Part shown: piece by piece, positions 1-7,489 of the stretch | Numbering within the stretch: the first letter of the stretch is position 1 | How the letters are laid out: every line of letters starts with the position of its first letter | Assembly (NCBI RefSeq): GCF_018919205.1 | Contig: NZ_JAHLQN010000001.1 | Location: 868,001-932,000 of the forward strand | Direction of reading: 5' to 3' | DNA from: Dysosmobacter acutus | GTDB lineage: Bacteria > Bacillota > Clostridia > Oscillospirales > Oscillospiraceae | DNA length: 64,000 bases | Notes under the pieces: model-generated | What the model was told of the DNA's origin: nothing | What the model saw: the letters and a program-made list of their open reading frames with translations, nothing else | The model's database searches: none | Made by a program: the position numbers and the translations under genes

Positions 1-260
1 CCTTGCTCCGTATTCTCCGGCGGCACAGGCTGCTCCAAAGATCCGTCAGAGGGGTGGCTTGTGGGTGTCTGATCGGCGGGATCACCGCTTGGGGATACCT
101 CATCCGGAGAGTCGGCGCCATCTGCCGTTAAACTGTTTTCCGGAAGGTCGATCATGGAGTAGTCCGTGGGATCATCTGATTGGGTCCCAGCCTGTCCGCC
201 GCAAGCTGCCAATGAGAGGATCAGCAGCGCACTGAGGAAAAATGACATTGCTCTCTTCAT
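1..260 (-). CDS. Lipoprotein, N-terminal part only (runs off the window)
   Basis: The first 86 or so codons of a leftward gene are present. It begins with a lipoprotein signal peptide: MKR, a hydrophobic stretch, then a lipobox ending in AACGG with the lipidated Cys at about residue 20. A low-complexity linker rich in Asp, Pro, Ser and Thr follows, typical of a surface lipoprotein tether before a folded domain. The start lies 1 nt after the stop of the DUF4405 gene, so it is the fourth gene of the adh-flavodoxin-DUF4405 operon. The functional domain lies outside the window. By analogy with the lipoprotein at 4285 it might be a flavodoxin, but this is only a guess. Confidence 0.75.
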   Translation of the reverse strand, partial: MKRAMSFFLSALLILSLAACGGQAGTQSDDPTDYSMIDLPENSLTADGADSPDEVSPSGDPADQTPTSHPSDGSLEQPVPPENTEQ

Positions 261-261
261 G

Positions 262-966
262 TTATGCCTCCATTCTCTCTGCCCCGGAAACGGAGCCTTT
301 GGTCCACGCCAGGGCGGCGCGGCTTAGGTAGTGGCCCAGGGCCGTCCACAGCCCCATCATGGCCAGGTGTTCTGAAAAGAACGCCGCAGGGGGCTGTTCA
401 AAATCGAAAAAGACAAAGGTGCTGCGGAGGAACAGATAGTTCGCCATTTGATGCTTGCAAAAGGCAAAGATCCCATACCCGGCGATCCCCGCCGCCAGCA
501 GCCGCAGAATAGCGGTGCGGACCGGGGAGCGGCCGGTGATCCCGGCGCGCTTTCTCACAAGGCCCAGCACCATGCCCCAGTGCAGCCCCAGGTGGGCGGA
601 CAGGAGGATGAAACCCCAATAGCCGCAGACCATATGGACCTCCCGGGCCAGGACCATCCCGCCCTGAATGGGCAGAAAGTCGAACACATACCGGCTCATC
701 ACCATGCCGCTGGCCATAGCCCCCAGCATACAGGCCAGGAGCAGCGCCGCCAGGGCGGTCTGCAAAACCCGGAAGGGCGTGTATCGTCCGGTATGGATGT
801 GCCGAAGCCATCCGCCGTTGAGGACATGGTGGAGGAGGAAGAGGACCAGTTCCACGGCACCCAGCCACTCATGGAGCGCCTGCCCGGTGAGCATGTAGGC
901 CATCAGGCCCAGCAGCGCGGCGGTCATCAGGATATCTACCCCGCGGCGTACAAAGACTTTGGACAT
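262..966 (-). CDS. DUF4405-type integral membrane protein (cytochrome b-like)
   Basis: A protein of 234 aa with about five or six hydrophobic segments. His residues sit inside or next to helices (LLHHVLNGG near residue 45, EVHMVCGYWG near 110, SAHLGLHWG near 125), the pattern expected of bis-haem b ligation in DUF4405 and cytochrome b561-like proteins. It would carry electrons across the membrane between a quinol or flavoprotein and an outer-face acceptor. ATG 966 is preferred because GGAGGAG lies 10 nt upstream. That ATG overlaps the TGA of the preceding flavodoxin (TGATG), and the stop abuts the lipoprotein start, so translation is probably coupled. The family name is a recognition from pattern; haem binding is inferred. 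Confidence 0.75.
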   Translation of the reverse strand: MSKVFVRRGVDILMTAALLGLMAYMLTGQALHEWLGAVELVLFLLHHVLNGGWLRHIHTGRYTPFRVLQTALAALLLACMLGAMASGMVMSRYVFDFLPIQGGMVLAREVHMVCGYWGFILLSAHLGLHWGMVLGLVRKRAGITGRSPVRTAILRLLAAGIAGYGIFAFCKHQMANYLFLRSTFVFFDFEQPPAAFFSEHLAMMGLWTALGHYLSRAALAWTKGSVSGAERMEA

Positions 967-1487
967 CACAGCAGCTCCTCCTTTGGGGACAGCTCCCCCA
1001 GCGCCATCAGGTGTCCGGTCCGCAAGATCCAGCCATGAACGGTTTCATGACACTGGGGCACCTGCCGGTCATAGACGGCCAGCATGGGCAGCACGTCACA
1101 GCCCATGCAGTAGGCGGACAGATCGACTGTCATTCTGGCCGCGCCCCCGCCGCCATGGGTGCAGAAGGGGAGGATGAACTTTTCCGTGGGCATGGTTTGG
1201 TAGAGGAAGGAGGCCACCGGCGGCGCGATGGTGGAACACCAGTTGGGGGACCCCACATAGACCCTGCCGTATTGGGAAAGGTCGATGCCCATTGGCTTCA
1301 GCGCCGGGCGGACGCCGGCGGCGATCTCCGCCTTTGCCTGCCGCACCGTGGCATCATAATCCTGGGGATAGGGGATCTCTGGCTGGAGCTCATACAGCTC
1401 CCCGTGGGTCTCCTCTGCGATCATCTGCGCCAGACGGCGGGTACAGCCGGACCAGGAGTAGAACACAATGAGATATCTCTCAGACAC
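966..1487 (-). CDS. Flavodoxin (cytosolic)
   Basis: Short-chain flavodoxin of 173 aa that carries electrons on FMN. The FMN phosphate loop follows the first beta strand (YLIVFYSWSGCTRRLA, residues about 4-19). The isoalloxazine loop is YVGSPNWCSTIAPPV (near 90), and FILPFCTHGGGG resembles the third loop. There is no signal peptide. I chose the GTG at 1487 because GGAGG lies 8 nt upstream and the product then starts just before the first strand; longer forms extend into the upstream gene. It lies 13 nt after the alcohol dehydrogenase stop and overlaps the DUF4405 start, so it is an operon partner that could feed electrons to that membrane protein. Confidence 0.85.
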   Translation of the reverse strand: MSERYLIVFYSWSGCTRRLAQMIAEETHGELYELQPEIPYPQDYDATVRQAKAEIAAGVRPALKPMGIDLSQYGRVYVGSPNWCSTIAPPVASFLYQTMPTEKFILPFCTHGGGGAARMTVDLSAYCMGCDVLPMLAVYDRQVPQCHETVHGWILRTGHLMALGELSPKEELL

Positions 1488-1500
1488 AGGCGGCACCTCC

Positions 1501-2673
1501 TCAGCGGTAGGACTTCTCCAAAATTTTGACGCAGTCGTCCTGGGGCAGGTCACAGGGATCGGCGAAAAACAGCCCGCCCATGGTCTCCTGGGCGTTTTGG
1601 GCGATGCCGGCGAACTCCTCCGGGGTGAAGCCGTAGTCGGACATCTTCAGGCCGGCCACACCGCACTTCTCCTGGAGTAGTTTCAGAGCGGTGATGAAGT
1701 CCTGGGGCTTTTTCGCTTCCTCCATGCCCAGGGCCCGGGCCATGCGGACAAACCGGTACGGGCAGCAGCCAGCGTCCACAAAATGCTGGTAATAGGCCAG
1801 GGAGATCATGATGAGGCCCGCCCCGTGGGGCAGCTGGGGATGGTAGGCGCTCATGGCGTGTTCCAGAGAGTGCTCGCTGGTGCAGCAGCCGGTGACCATG
1901 GAGTAGCCGGACATGGTGTTGGCAAAGGCCATGTGTTGCCGGGCCTCCAGGTCTCCGCCGTCCTTTACCGCCCGCTCCAGATAGCGGCCCACGTTTTCTA
2001 TGGCGGTGAGAGCCACCATGTCGCTCATCAGGTTGGCCATTTTGCCCACATAGACCTCGGTGGAGTGGAACAGGGCATCAAAGCCTTGATAGGCGGTGTA
2101 CCGGGGCGGCACAGAGGCCATCAGCTCCGGGTCCACCACAGCCAGCACGGGGAACAGGCTATCCAGGCCGCCGCAGCCGATCTTCTCCCGGGTCTCCTCG
2201 TTGTTCACCACCCCCCACTGGTCCACCTCGCTGCCGGTTCCGGCGGTGGTGGTAATGCAGACCACCGGAAGGGGCGCGTTGGGCGGGATCTGCCCCTTTC
2301 CGGTGCCGCCGCTGACAAAGTCCCACAAATCGCCTTCGTTGGGGGCCATCATGGCGATGATCTTGGCGGCGTCCATCACACTGCCGCCCCCCAGGGCCAC
2401 CACAAAGTCACAGTCGTTGTTCCGGGCCGCCTCCGCCCCGGCCATGATGGTGGACTTCAGGGGATTGGCCTGCACCTGATCGAAGAGCACAGACTGGACC
2501 CCGGCGGCGGACAGCTCGCTCTGGGTGCGCTCCAGCGCCCCGTTCTCCCGGACGGACTTCCCGCTGGAGATGACCAGCAGGGCCTTGCGGCCGGGCATGG
2601 CATGCTCATGAAGATGGTTCAGCTGGCCCGCCCCGAACAAAACGCGGGTAGGGGCGTACATCATATAACTCAT
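1501..2673 (-). CDS. Iron-containing alcohol dehydrogenase
   Basis: NAD(P)-linked group III alcohol dehydrogenase, 390 aa, the usual length of the butanol-dehydrogenase/YqhD group. The N-terminal half carries the nucleotide-binding GGGSVMDAAK motif (near residue 95) and TTTAGTGSE (near 140). The C-terminal helical half carries the metal ligands: Asp and His in GFDALFHSTE, His in the SEHSLEHAMSAYHP region and His in PHGAG. ATG 2673 has AGGAGGAAGT just upstream. It is the first gene of a four-gene operon with flavodoxin and DUF4405, and its promoter carries the locus-wide LysR operator. The substrate cannot be read from sequence. Confidence 0.9.
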   Translation of the reverse strand: MSYMMYAPTRVLFGAGQLNHLHEHAMPGRKALLVISSGKSVRENGALERTQSELSAAGVQSVLFDQVQANPLKSTIMAGAEAARNNDCDFVVALGGGSVMDAAKIIAMMAPNEGDLWDFVSGGTGKGQIPPNAPLPVVCITTTAGTGSEVDQWGVVNNEETREKIGCGGLDSLFPVLAVVDPELMASVPPRYTAYQGFDALFHSTEVYVGKMANLMSDMVALTAIENVGRYLERAVKDGGDLEARQHMAFANTMSGYSMVTGCCTSEHSLEHAMSAYHPQLPHGAGLIMISLAYYQHFVDAGCCPYRFVRMARALGMEEAKKPQDFITALKLLQEKCGVAGLKMSDYGFTPEEFAGIAQNAQETMGGLFFADPCDLPQDDCVKILEKSYR

Positions 2674-2697
2674 AAAACTTCCTCCTGTCTGAAATCG

Positions 2698-2742
2698 AAA
2701 AGGCTGCCGGTCGGAGCGTTTTTCTCCGGCCGGCAGCCTTTT
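2698..2742 (-). promoter_or_regulatory. Long 5-prime leader hairpin upstream of the alcohol dehydrogenase
   Basis: A 19-bp inverted repeat (AAAAGGCTGCCGG... paired with ...CCGGCAGCCTTTT, one G-U pair) with a 7-nt loop, followed on the minus strand by TTTTCG. It lies between the predicted -10 (2755-2760) and the ATG at 2673, so it is transcribed as part of the mRNA leader. The form is terminator-like with a short U tract, so it may attenuate the operon or stabilise the message. Confidence 0.7.
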
Positions 2743-2754
2743 ACTCCTGATTTC

Positions 2755-2815
2755 ATTGTAAAACGATTGCGGCAATCAGTCTAATACCTATGTTGGATTA
2801 TTTACCATGCCTATT
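2755..2815 (-). promoter_or_regulatory. LysR operator copy 1 plus promoter of the adh operon
   Basis: On the minus strand an operator of about 33 nt (2783-2815) contains two ATAGGYAT-type repeats and the core ATCCAACATAGG. It abuts a -35 TAGACT (2778-2783), a 17-nt spacer and -10 TACAAT (2755-2760). The same arrangement occurs at 4191-4252 and 5451-5511. The conserved spacing indicates activation by one regulator, most simply the LysR protein encoded next door. Confidence 0.75.
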
Positions 2816-2831
2816 CTGTATGATGAGTAGT

Positions 2832-3176
2832 TTACCGCACAGGCATATAGTCCAGAGCGGACTCCGTTTCGGTCGATTCCAATTTGAAGATGACAGGGCG
2901 CAGCCCGTCATTGCAGCTGCAAATGGCAACGCCGGGAATCCGGATCCAATCGTCATAATAAAACACATCATTCCCCGCGCCGTGGGCCAGCGCGAAAACA
3001 TACTGGTAGATCGCTTTCCACGCCTCATCGCAAAACCCCTCTGGTTTGGCATAATCAGCGTAAAATGTCTGGCCCTCTTTCAGCATAGGGCAGGCAGTCA
3101 GGCCCGACGCGCCATATTCCCGTGACAACTCCTCATCGAAGGTGGTTTTGAGGACTGTGATTCTGACTTTTTTCAT
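2832..3176 (-). CDS. TIGR04076 family protein
   Basis: Small protein of 114 aa with conserved Cys positions: TACPMLKEGQ near residue 29, EGFCDEAW near 48, and the C-terminal signature ICSCNDGLRPVIFKLE. I recognise this as the TIGR04076 family of anaerobe proteins, whose function is not established. The Cys pattern suggests metal binding. The start at 3176 gives MKKVRITVLKT with a GAGGCGAG ribosome-binding sequence. It begins 12 nt after the LysR stop codon and is probably co-transcribed with the regulator. Confidence 0.75.
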   Translation of the reverse strand: MKKVRITVLKTTFDEELSREYGASGLTACPMLKEGQTFYADYAKPEGFCDEAWKAIYQYVFALAHGAGNDVFYYDDWIRIPGVAICSCNDGLRPVIFKLESTETESALDYMPVR

Positions 3177-3187
3177 TTGATCTCGCC

Positions 3188-4099
3188 TCACGATAAGTTT
3201 GATTGAATTTGCGGATCGACACAGGCTTTTTCTTGCTCTATAAACTCCCGGAAGTGGTGGGCGGCAGGGTGGAACACCCGGTTTTTCTTCCAGGCCAGCA
3301 CATGGCCGGTGGTCCGCTCCGGCGTGAGGGGGACGAACTTCAATCCCTCCGTCTGCCGGATCGCAAAGCACCCGCCTACGCAGAAGGCATAGCCCAGCCC
3401 GGCCTCCACCAGCAGTGCGCCGTTGTTGATGAGATTGTGGCCGGCAAAGATGTGCAGCTGGCTGCGCTCCACGCCGAACCACCCTGCGATGTTGTCCTGC
3501 ACGATCTCCCGCCGGGGCAGGATCAGGGGCAGAGGCAGGATGTCCTCCACCGTCATCGCCGCCTTTTCGGCCAGGGGATCATCGCTGCGCATAAGGAGCC
3601 CCCAGGTCTCCCAGTAGGGCAGGCGGAGGTAGTCGTACTTGGCGGCCTCGATGGGCTCCAGCAGGATGCCGAAGTCCAGCTCCCCCCGGTCCAGCTTCTC
3701 CCGGATGTCGTCCCCGTCGGCGCTGTACAGCTGGTACTGGACCCTGGGATGCTGGGCGGCGAAGTTCTTCAGCACCTCTGGCAGCATCCTGGAGGCGCTG
3801 GATTCCACGCAGCCAACGGCCACCGTGCCGCCCACCAGATCGTTCTGGTCCGCCAGGTCCTGCTGGGTTTTTTCCATCAGCGTTACGATCTCCTCCGCCC
3901 GCTGCTGGAACAGCACCCCGGCATCGGTCAATGTCACCTGCCGCTTGCCCCGGCAGAGCAGGGGAGTTCCCATCACCTCCTCCAGGTCCATCAGCTGGCG
4001 GCTGATGGTAGGCTGGGTGACGTGGAGTTGCTCCGCCGCCTTGGTGATGTTGCCCGCCCGGGCCACCGCTAAAAAGTATTCCAACAGCCTGAGATCCAT
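3188..4099 (-). CDS. LysR family transcriptional regulator
   Basis: 303 aa, the normal LysR length. Residues 1-60 are the winged helix-turn-helix (LRLLEYFLAVARAGNITKAA, then HVTQPTISRQL). Residues 90-295 form the periplasmic-binding-protein-like effector domain. It is transcribed divergently from the flavodoxin lipoprotein at 4285, with an operator at 4191-4223 between them, the classical LysR layout. The same operator precedes the adh operon and apbE, so this protein probably controls the whole flavin/electron-transfer locus. The effector is unknown; redox or aldehyde stress is a reasonable guess. Confidence 0.9.
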   Translation of the reverse strand: MDLRLLEYFLAVARAGNITKAAEQLHVTQPTISRQLMDLEEVMGTPLLCRGKRQVTLTDAGVLFQQRAEEIVTLMEKTQQDLADQNDLVGGTVAVGCVESSASRMLPEVLKNFAAQHPRVQYQLYSADGDDIREKLDRGELDFGILLEPIEAAKYDYLRLPYWETWGLLMRSDDPLAEKAAMTVEDILPLPLILPRREIVQDNIAGWFGVERSQLHIFAGHNLINNGALLVEAGLGYAFCVGGCFAIRQTEGLKFVPLTPERTTGHVLAWKKNRVFHPAAHHFREFIEQEKACVDPQIQSNLS

Positions 4100-4190
4100 G
4101 GGGTCTTACCTCCTATCCCTTCAGAAATTTCAGTTTTATTATCCAAGGGATCGTCCCCGCTGTCAAGTGGTCAAATAATATTTCTATACG

Positions 4191-4252
4191 AAATAGGCAT
4201 AGTAAATTATCCAATATAGGTATTTTACATTTCTTTGGTTGTCAGATAAACT
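4191..4252 (+). promoter_or_regulatory. LysR operator copy 2 plus promoter of the flavodoxin lipoprotein
   Basis: The operator spans 4191-4223 and contains ATAGGCAT, a core ATCCAATATAGG and ATAGGTAT. The -35 TTTACA is at 4224-4229, followed by a 17-nt spacer and -10 TAAACT at 4247-4252. Over about 33 nt it differs from copy 1 at three positions. It lies in the lysR-lipoprotein divergent region, so it may also autoregulate lysR. Confidence 0.75.
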
Positions 4253-4284
4253 ATGACCAGCATCCAAGATAGGAGGATTCCTTG

Positions 4285-5376
4285 ATGAAAAAAATTATGC
4301 GCCGGGCCGCTTGCGGGGTCTTGGCCACAGCGATGCTTTGGTTTCTGTCTGCCTGCGGAAACGAGACGGAGCCTGTTCAAACACCGGAGGCACCCCTATC
4401 TACGCCCCAGGATACGGTCCAGCTTCCACCGCAGACGGCGGATACGACCGTTTATCATGACCAGCAGAAAATCCTGATTGCCTATTTCTCCCTCTGGGAG
4501 AACGCACCTTGGGATGAGGACACCGACGCCAATACCTCTGCCAGCGTGGTGGTAGATGGAGACAGTGCGGTGGGTACCACCGCCTATGTGGCACGGATGA
4601 TCCAAGAAGCCGCAGGCGGCGACCTCCACCCCATCGTGGCGGCGGAGCCGTACCCCGCTGATTTTCAGGCGGTGGTGGACACCAACCACAGCGAGAGCAG
4701 TCGGGAGATCTCGGATACGGTGGAAAACATGGACCAGTACGATACAGTTTTCATCGGCTATCCGGTTTGGGCCACGACGCTGCCCCAGGCGGTGCGGACT
4801 TTCCTGACCTCTTACGACTTTTCCGGCAAAACGGTGATCCCTTTCTGTACCCACGATGGCTACGGGGCGGGCAGGAGCTTTTCCAACGTGGCGGAGCTGG
4901 CCGCCGGCAGCACCCCGCGGGACGGCCTTGTTCTGGCGGCGACTGAGGCGCCGGAGGCACGGGAAGCGGTGGAATCCTGGCTGGATGAACTGGGGCTGAA
5001 TAGCACGACGCCCGCAGAGGAGACCGCCATCCGCATCACGGTGGAGGGCCAAAGCCTGGAGAGCATCTTGTACGACAGCCCCATGGCGGCGGAGTTCCTG
5101 GCCCAGCTGCCCCAGACCATCACCATGAGCAATTACGGCGGCCGGGAGGTCTACGGTGGCATCGACATCGCCATCACGCCAGTGGAGGAAGGGCAGTACC
5201 GCTTTGACAACGGCGACATCACCTACTGTCCCGCCAACAACACCGCCGCCATCTTCTACGCCCAGACCGACCGACCCAACCTGACCATGGAGGTCTATCC
5301 CATTGGCCGGGTTACCTCTGATCTGAGGATCTTCCCTGATCTGCCCAGCCGGGTCGACATCACCTTCGAGCGCTGA
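4285..5376 (+). CDS. Lipoprotein flavodoxin fused to a cyclophilin-like domain
   Basis: 363 aa. The signal peptide ends in a lipobox (LSACG, Cys near residue 24), followed by a Pro/Thr-rich linker. A flavodoxin domain (about 65-235) has the first strand KILIAYFSLWENAPW, a YDTVFIGYPVWATTLP FMN loop and VIPFCTHDGYGAGRS. Residues 245-363 form a small beta domain (SILYDSPMAAEFLAQLP, YGGREVYGGIDI) that I recognise as the cyclophilin-like fold seen in other anaerobe flavodoxin proteins. Start ATG 4285 has AGGAGG 8 nt upstream. It is expected to be anchored on the outer face of the membrane. An electron carrier there needs FMN outside, consistent with the neighbouring apbE and membrane redox proteins. 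Confidence 0.8.
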   Translation: MKKIMRRAACGVLATAMLWFLSACGNETEPVQTPEAPLSTPQDTVQLPPQTADTTVYHDQQKILIAYFSLWENAPWDEDTDANTSASVVVDGDSAVGTTAYVARMIQEAAGGDLHPIVAAEPYPADFQAVVDTNHSESSREISDTVENMDQYDTVFIGYPVWATTLPQAVRTFLTSYDFSGKTVIPFCTHDGYGAGRSFSNVAELAAGSTPRDGLVLAATEAPEAREAVESWLDELGLNSTTPAEETAIRITVEGQSLESILYDSPMAAEFLAQLPQTITMSNYGGREVYGGIDIAITPVEEGQYRFDNGDITYCPANNTAAIFYAQTDRPNLTMEVYPIGRVTSDLRIFPDLPSRVDITFER

Positions 5377-5396
5377 AATCGTCCTCCTTTGAGCAA

Positions 5397-5444
5397 GGGT
5401 GCGGAAAGCCAGTTTCATCATTGGCTTTCCGCGCCCTTATTTTC
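5397..5444 (+). terminator. Rho-independent terminator
   Basis: A 15-bp stem (GGGTGCGGAAAGCCA paired with TGGCTTTCCGCGCCC) with a 10-nt loop, followed by TTATTTTC. It ends the flavodoxin lipoprotein transcript just before the apbE promoter. Confidence 0.8.
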
Positions 5445-5450
5445 ATACAA

Positions 5451-5511
5451 TCTAAGCATAGTTTTTAATCCAATATAGGCATTTTACATTTTACAGGCAG
5501 GCATTTACAAT
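5451..5511 (+). promoter_or_regulatory. LysR operator copy 3 plus promoter of the apbE operon
   Basis: The operator (about 5451-5482) keeps the GCATAG, ATCCAATATAGG and AGGCATT elements of the other two copies. It is followed by -35 TTTACA (5483-5488), a 17-nt spacer and -10 TACAAT (5506-5511). The distance from operator core to -35 is the same as in copy 2. Confidence 0.75.
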
Positions 5512-5549
5512 AGAGGCAGATCAAAAGAGAATGGAGGTACATACAGAAC

Positions 5550-6575
5550 GTGAAATACTTGGCTGCATTATGTTGTACCTATATTCTCTCGCTGCTCTGC
5601 TGTGCCTGCTCCGCGCAGACTGCATCACCGGCGGAACCTGCAGAGCGGAATTTCTTCGCCATGAACACTTACGTCACCATGGAGGCCACCGGAGCGGACG
5701 CTGGGGAGACCCTGGAGCAGGCGGAAGCGCTGGTGCATCAACTGGAAGCCCGGCTGTCCGTGACAGATGAGAACAGCGAGCTCTACGCCGTCAACCACAG
5801 CGGCGGGCAGCCGGTGGAGATCAGCGCAGACACGGAATCCCTGCTGACCTTCGCGCTGGATATGGCAAAGCAGACTGACGGCGCTCTGGACCCCACCATC
5901 TATCCGGTGCTGACCGCCTGGGGCTTTACCACCGGGGAGCGGCAAGTGCCTGCCCAGGAACAGCTGGATGAGCTGCTCCCCCTGGTGGACCATGAGAACG
6001 TCCTAATTTCGGACGGCGCTGTGACCCTCCCAGCGGGGATGGCCCTGGACCTGGGGGCGGTGACCAAGGGCTACACCGGCGACCGGGTGGCGGAACTACT
6101 GCGCCAGCGCGGGATCCGTTCGGCCCTGATCAGTCTGGGCGGCAATGTCCAGGTCGTCGGGGGGAAACCGGATGGGACATCCTGGCGGGTGGGGGTCCGC
6201 GATCCCTTTTCGGAGGGAAATCTGGGAGTCCTGTCCCTGCGGGACGAGGCGGCTGTGACCTCCGGAGGCTATCAGAATTACTTCTACGGCGAGGATGGCC
6301 GGGTCTACTGGCACATTCTCGACCCAAAGACCGGATGCCCTGCCCGGTCGGGCTTGGCCTCCGTCACCGTGGTCGCCTCCAGGGGCGCCCTGTGCGACGC
6401 CCTCTCCACGGTCCTCTTTGTTATGGGCCTGGAGGATGGGCTGGACTACTGGCGCGCCAGCCGGGCGTTTGAGGCGGTCTTTGTGACCGAGGAGTGGCAA
6501 ATCTATCTGACATCCGGCCTGGCGGACCGCTTTGCCGCAAATACGGACATGGCTGCGGAAATTGTGGAGCCATGA
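5550..6575 (+). CDS. apbE: FAD:protein FMN transferase (ApbE), lipoprotein
   Basis: 341 aa. ApbE covalently attaches FMN from FAD to Thr/Ser of target proteins outside the membrane. The N-terminus is a signal peptide with a Cys-rich lipobox-like end (LLCCAC). Family motifs are AMNTYVTME (near 38), DLGAVTKGY (near 175), SLGGNVQVVGG (near 198), WHILDPKTG (near 263) and the Mg-site segment CDALST (near 290). The start is a GTG at 5550 with GGAGG 12 nt upstream. It overlaps the next gene by ATGA. No FMN-binding-domain target with the usual flavinylation motif was recognised in the window, so the substrate may be elsewhere. Confidence 0.95.
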   Translation: MKYLAALCCTYILSLLCCACSAQTASPAEPAERNFFAMNTYVTMEATGADAGETLEQAEALVHQLEARLSVTDENSELYAVNHSGGQPVEISADTESLLTFALDMAKQTDGALDPTIYPVLTAWGFTTGERQVPAQEQLDELLPLVDHENVLISDGAVTLPAGMALDLGAVTKGYTGDRVAELLRQRGIRSALISLGGNVQVVGGKPDGTSWRVGVRDPFSEGNLGVLSLRDEAAVTSGGYQNYFYGEDGRVYWHILDPKTGCPARSGLASVTVVASRGALCDALSTVLFVMGLEDGLDYWRASRAFEAVFVTEEWQIYLTSGLADRFAANTDMAAEIVEP

Positions 6576-6934
6576 AAAAGAGTGTCGTATTGGGAGTCCT
6601 GTGCGCCGTCATTTTAGCCGTCGGGATCATTGGCTGTATCTGGATCACACACACGCCCAAAGGCGAATGGGTGGAGATCATTCAGGATGGTGTGACATTG
6701 TATACCATAGACCTGTCCCATGCGGATGACCAAACCATTGAGCTGGACAACGTTGATGGCATCAACCGCATCCAGATCGAAAATGGGACCATCTACATGG
6801 CGTATGCGGATTGCCCCGATCAAACCTGTGTTAATATGGGTGTTCTCACAAAAAACGGGCTACCCATCGTCTGCCTGCCCCACAGGCTGGTGATCCAGTA
6901 TCAGAACAGAGCAACAGACGGGGCTACCGGCTAA
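6572..6934 (+). CDS. NusG domain II-containing membrane-anchored protein
   Basis: 120 aa. One N-terminal transmembrane helix (residues 5-25) precedes a small extracytoplasmic domain with the conserved Cys pattern YADCPDQTCVNMG...IVCLPHRL. This is the NusG-II family, routinely encoded between apbE and a Gx transporter in Firmicutes. Similar genes belong, as far as I recall, to flavin-based extracellular electron-transfer loci such as that of Listeria. The start overlaps the apbE stop (ATGA), implying coupled translation. Confidence 0.85.
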   Translation: MKKSVVLGVLCAVILAVGIIGCIWITHTPKGEWVEIIQDGVTLYTIDLSHADDQTIELDNVDGINRIQIENGTIYMAYADCPDQTCVNMGVLTKNGLPIVCLPHRLVIQYQNRATDGATG

Positions 6935-6947
6935 GAGGTGAAGAGGA

Positions 6948-7472
6948 ATGAGAACAAAAAAATTAGCGGAACCTGCGCTTCTGGCCACCATTGCGCTTAC
7001 GATATTTATGGTGGAGCTGCGTATTCCCAATCCCATCCCCATTCCCGGCGTTAAGCTGGGACTTGCTAATATCGTGACCGTCTATGCAGTCTACCGCTAC
7101 CGGCCAGGAGATGTGCTGCTATTGGTACTCACGCGAATCATTCTGGGAGCGATATTCGGAGGAAATCTCATGGCGCTGCTGTATAGTTTATCCGGAGGGC
7201 TGCTCTGCCTGTGCGGCATGATCCCACTCCGCCATGTGATCCCAGCGCAAATGCTGTGGGCCGCCAGTGTGCTCGGCGCTGTACTTCACAATGTGGGGCA
7301 GATCTTGGCCGCCTTTGCTGTAACAGGCACCAGCGGAATTTTCATCTACTTTCCATTCCTGTTGGTTTCCGGCTGCTGTACCGGCCTGTTCACCGGCCTT
7401 TGCGCGCAGTTCCTTGTAAAACGAGTATTTCCCGCAGCACAGCCTGTCGGAACGTATCCCCAAAGCATTTAG
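6948..7472 (+). CDS. Gx transporter family membrane protein
   Basis: 174 aa, hydrophobic, with about five or six membrane segments and the signature RIPNPIPIPGVKLGLANIV (residues 24-43). Members are often annotated as heptaprenyl diphosphate synthase component I, but the fold resembles ECF-type S components. It lies 13 nt after the NusG-II gene, with GAGG upstream of the ATG. The apbE/NusG-II/Gx trio is a conserved module, which suggests this protein supplies a lipid, quinone or flavin precursor for redox chemistry. The substrate is not established. Confidence 0.85.
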   Translation: MRTKKLAEPALLATIALTIFMVELRIPNPIPIPGVKLGLANIVTVYAVYRYRPGDVLLLVLTRIILGAIFGGNLMALLYSLSGGLLCLCGMIPLRHVIPAQMLWAASVLGAVLHNVGQILAAFAVTGTSGIFIYFPFLLVSGCCTGLFTGLCAQFLVKRVFPAAQPVGTYPQSI

Positions 7473-7489
7473 GAGGCGGAACAAACTTG

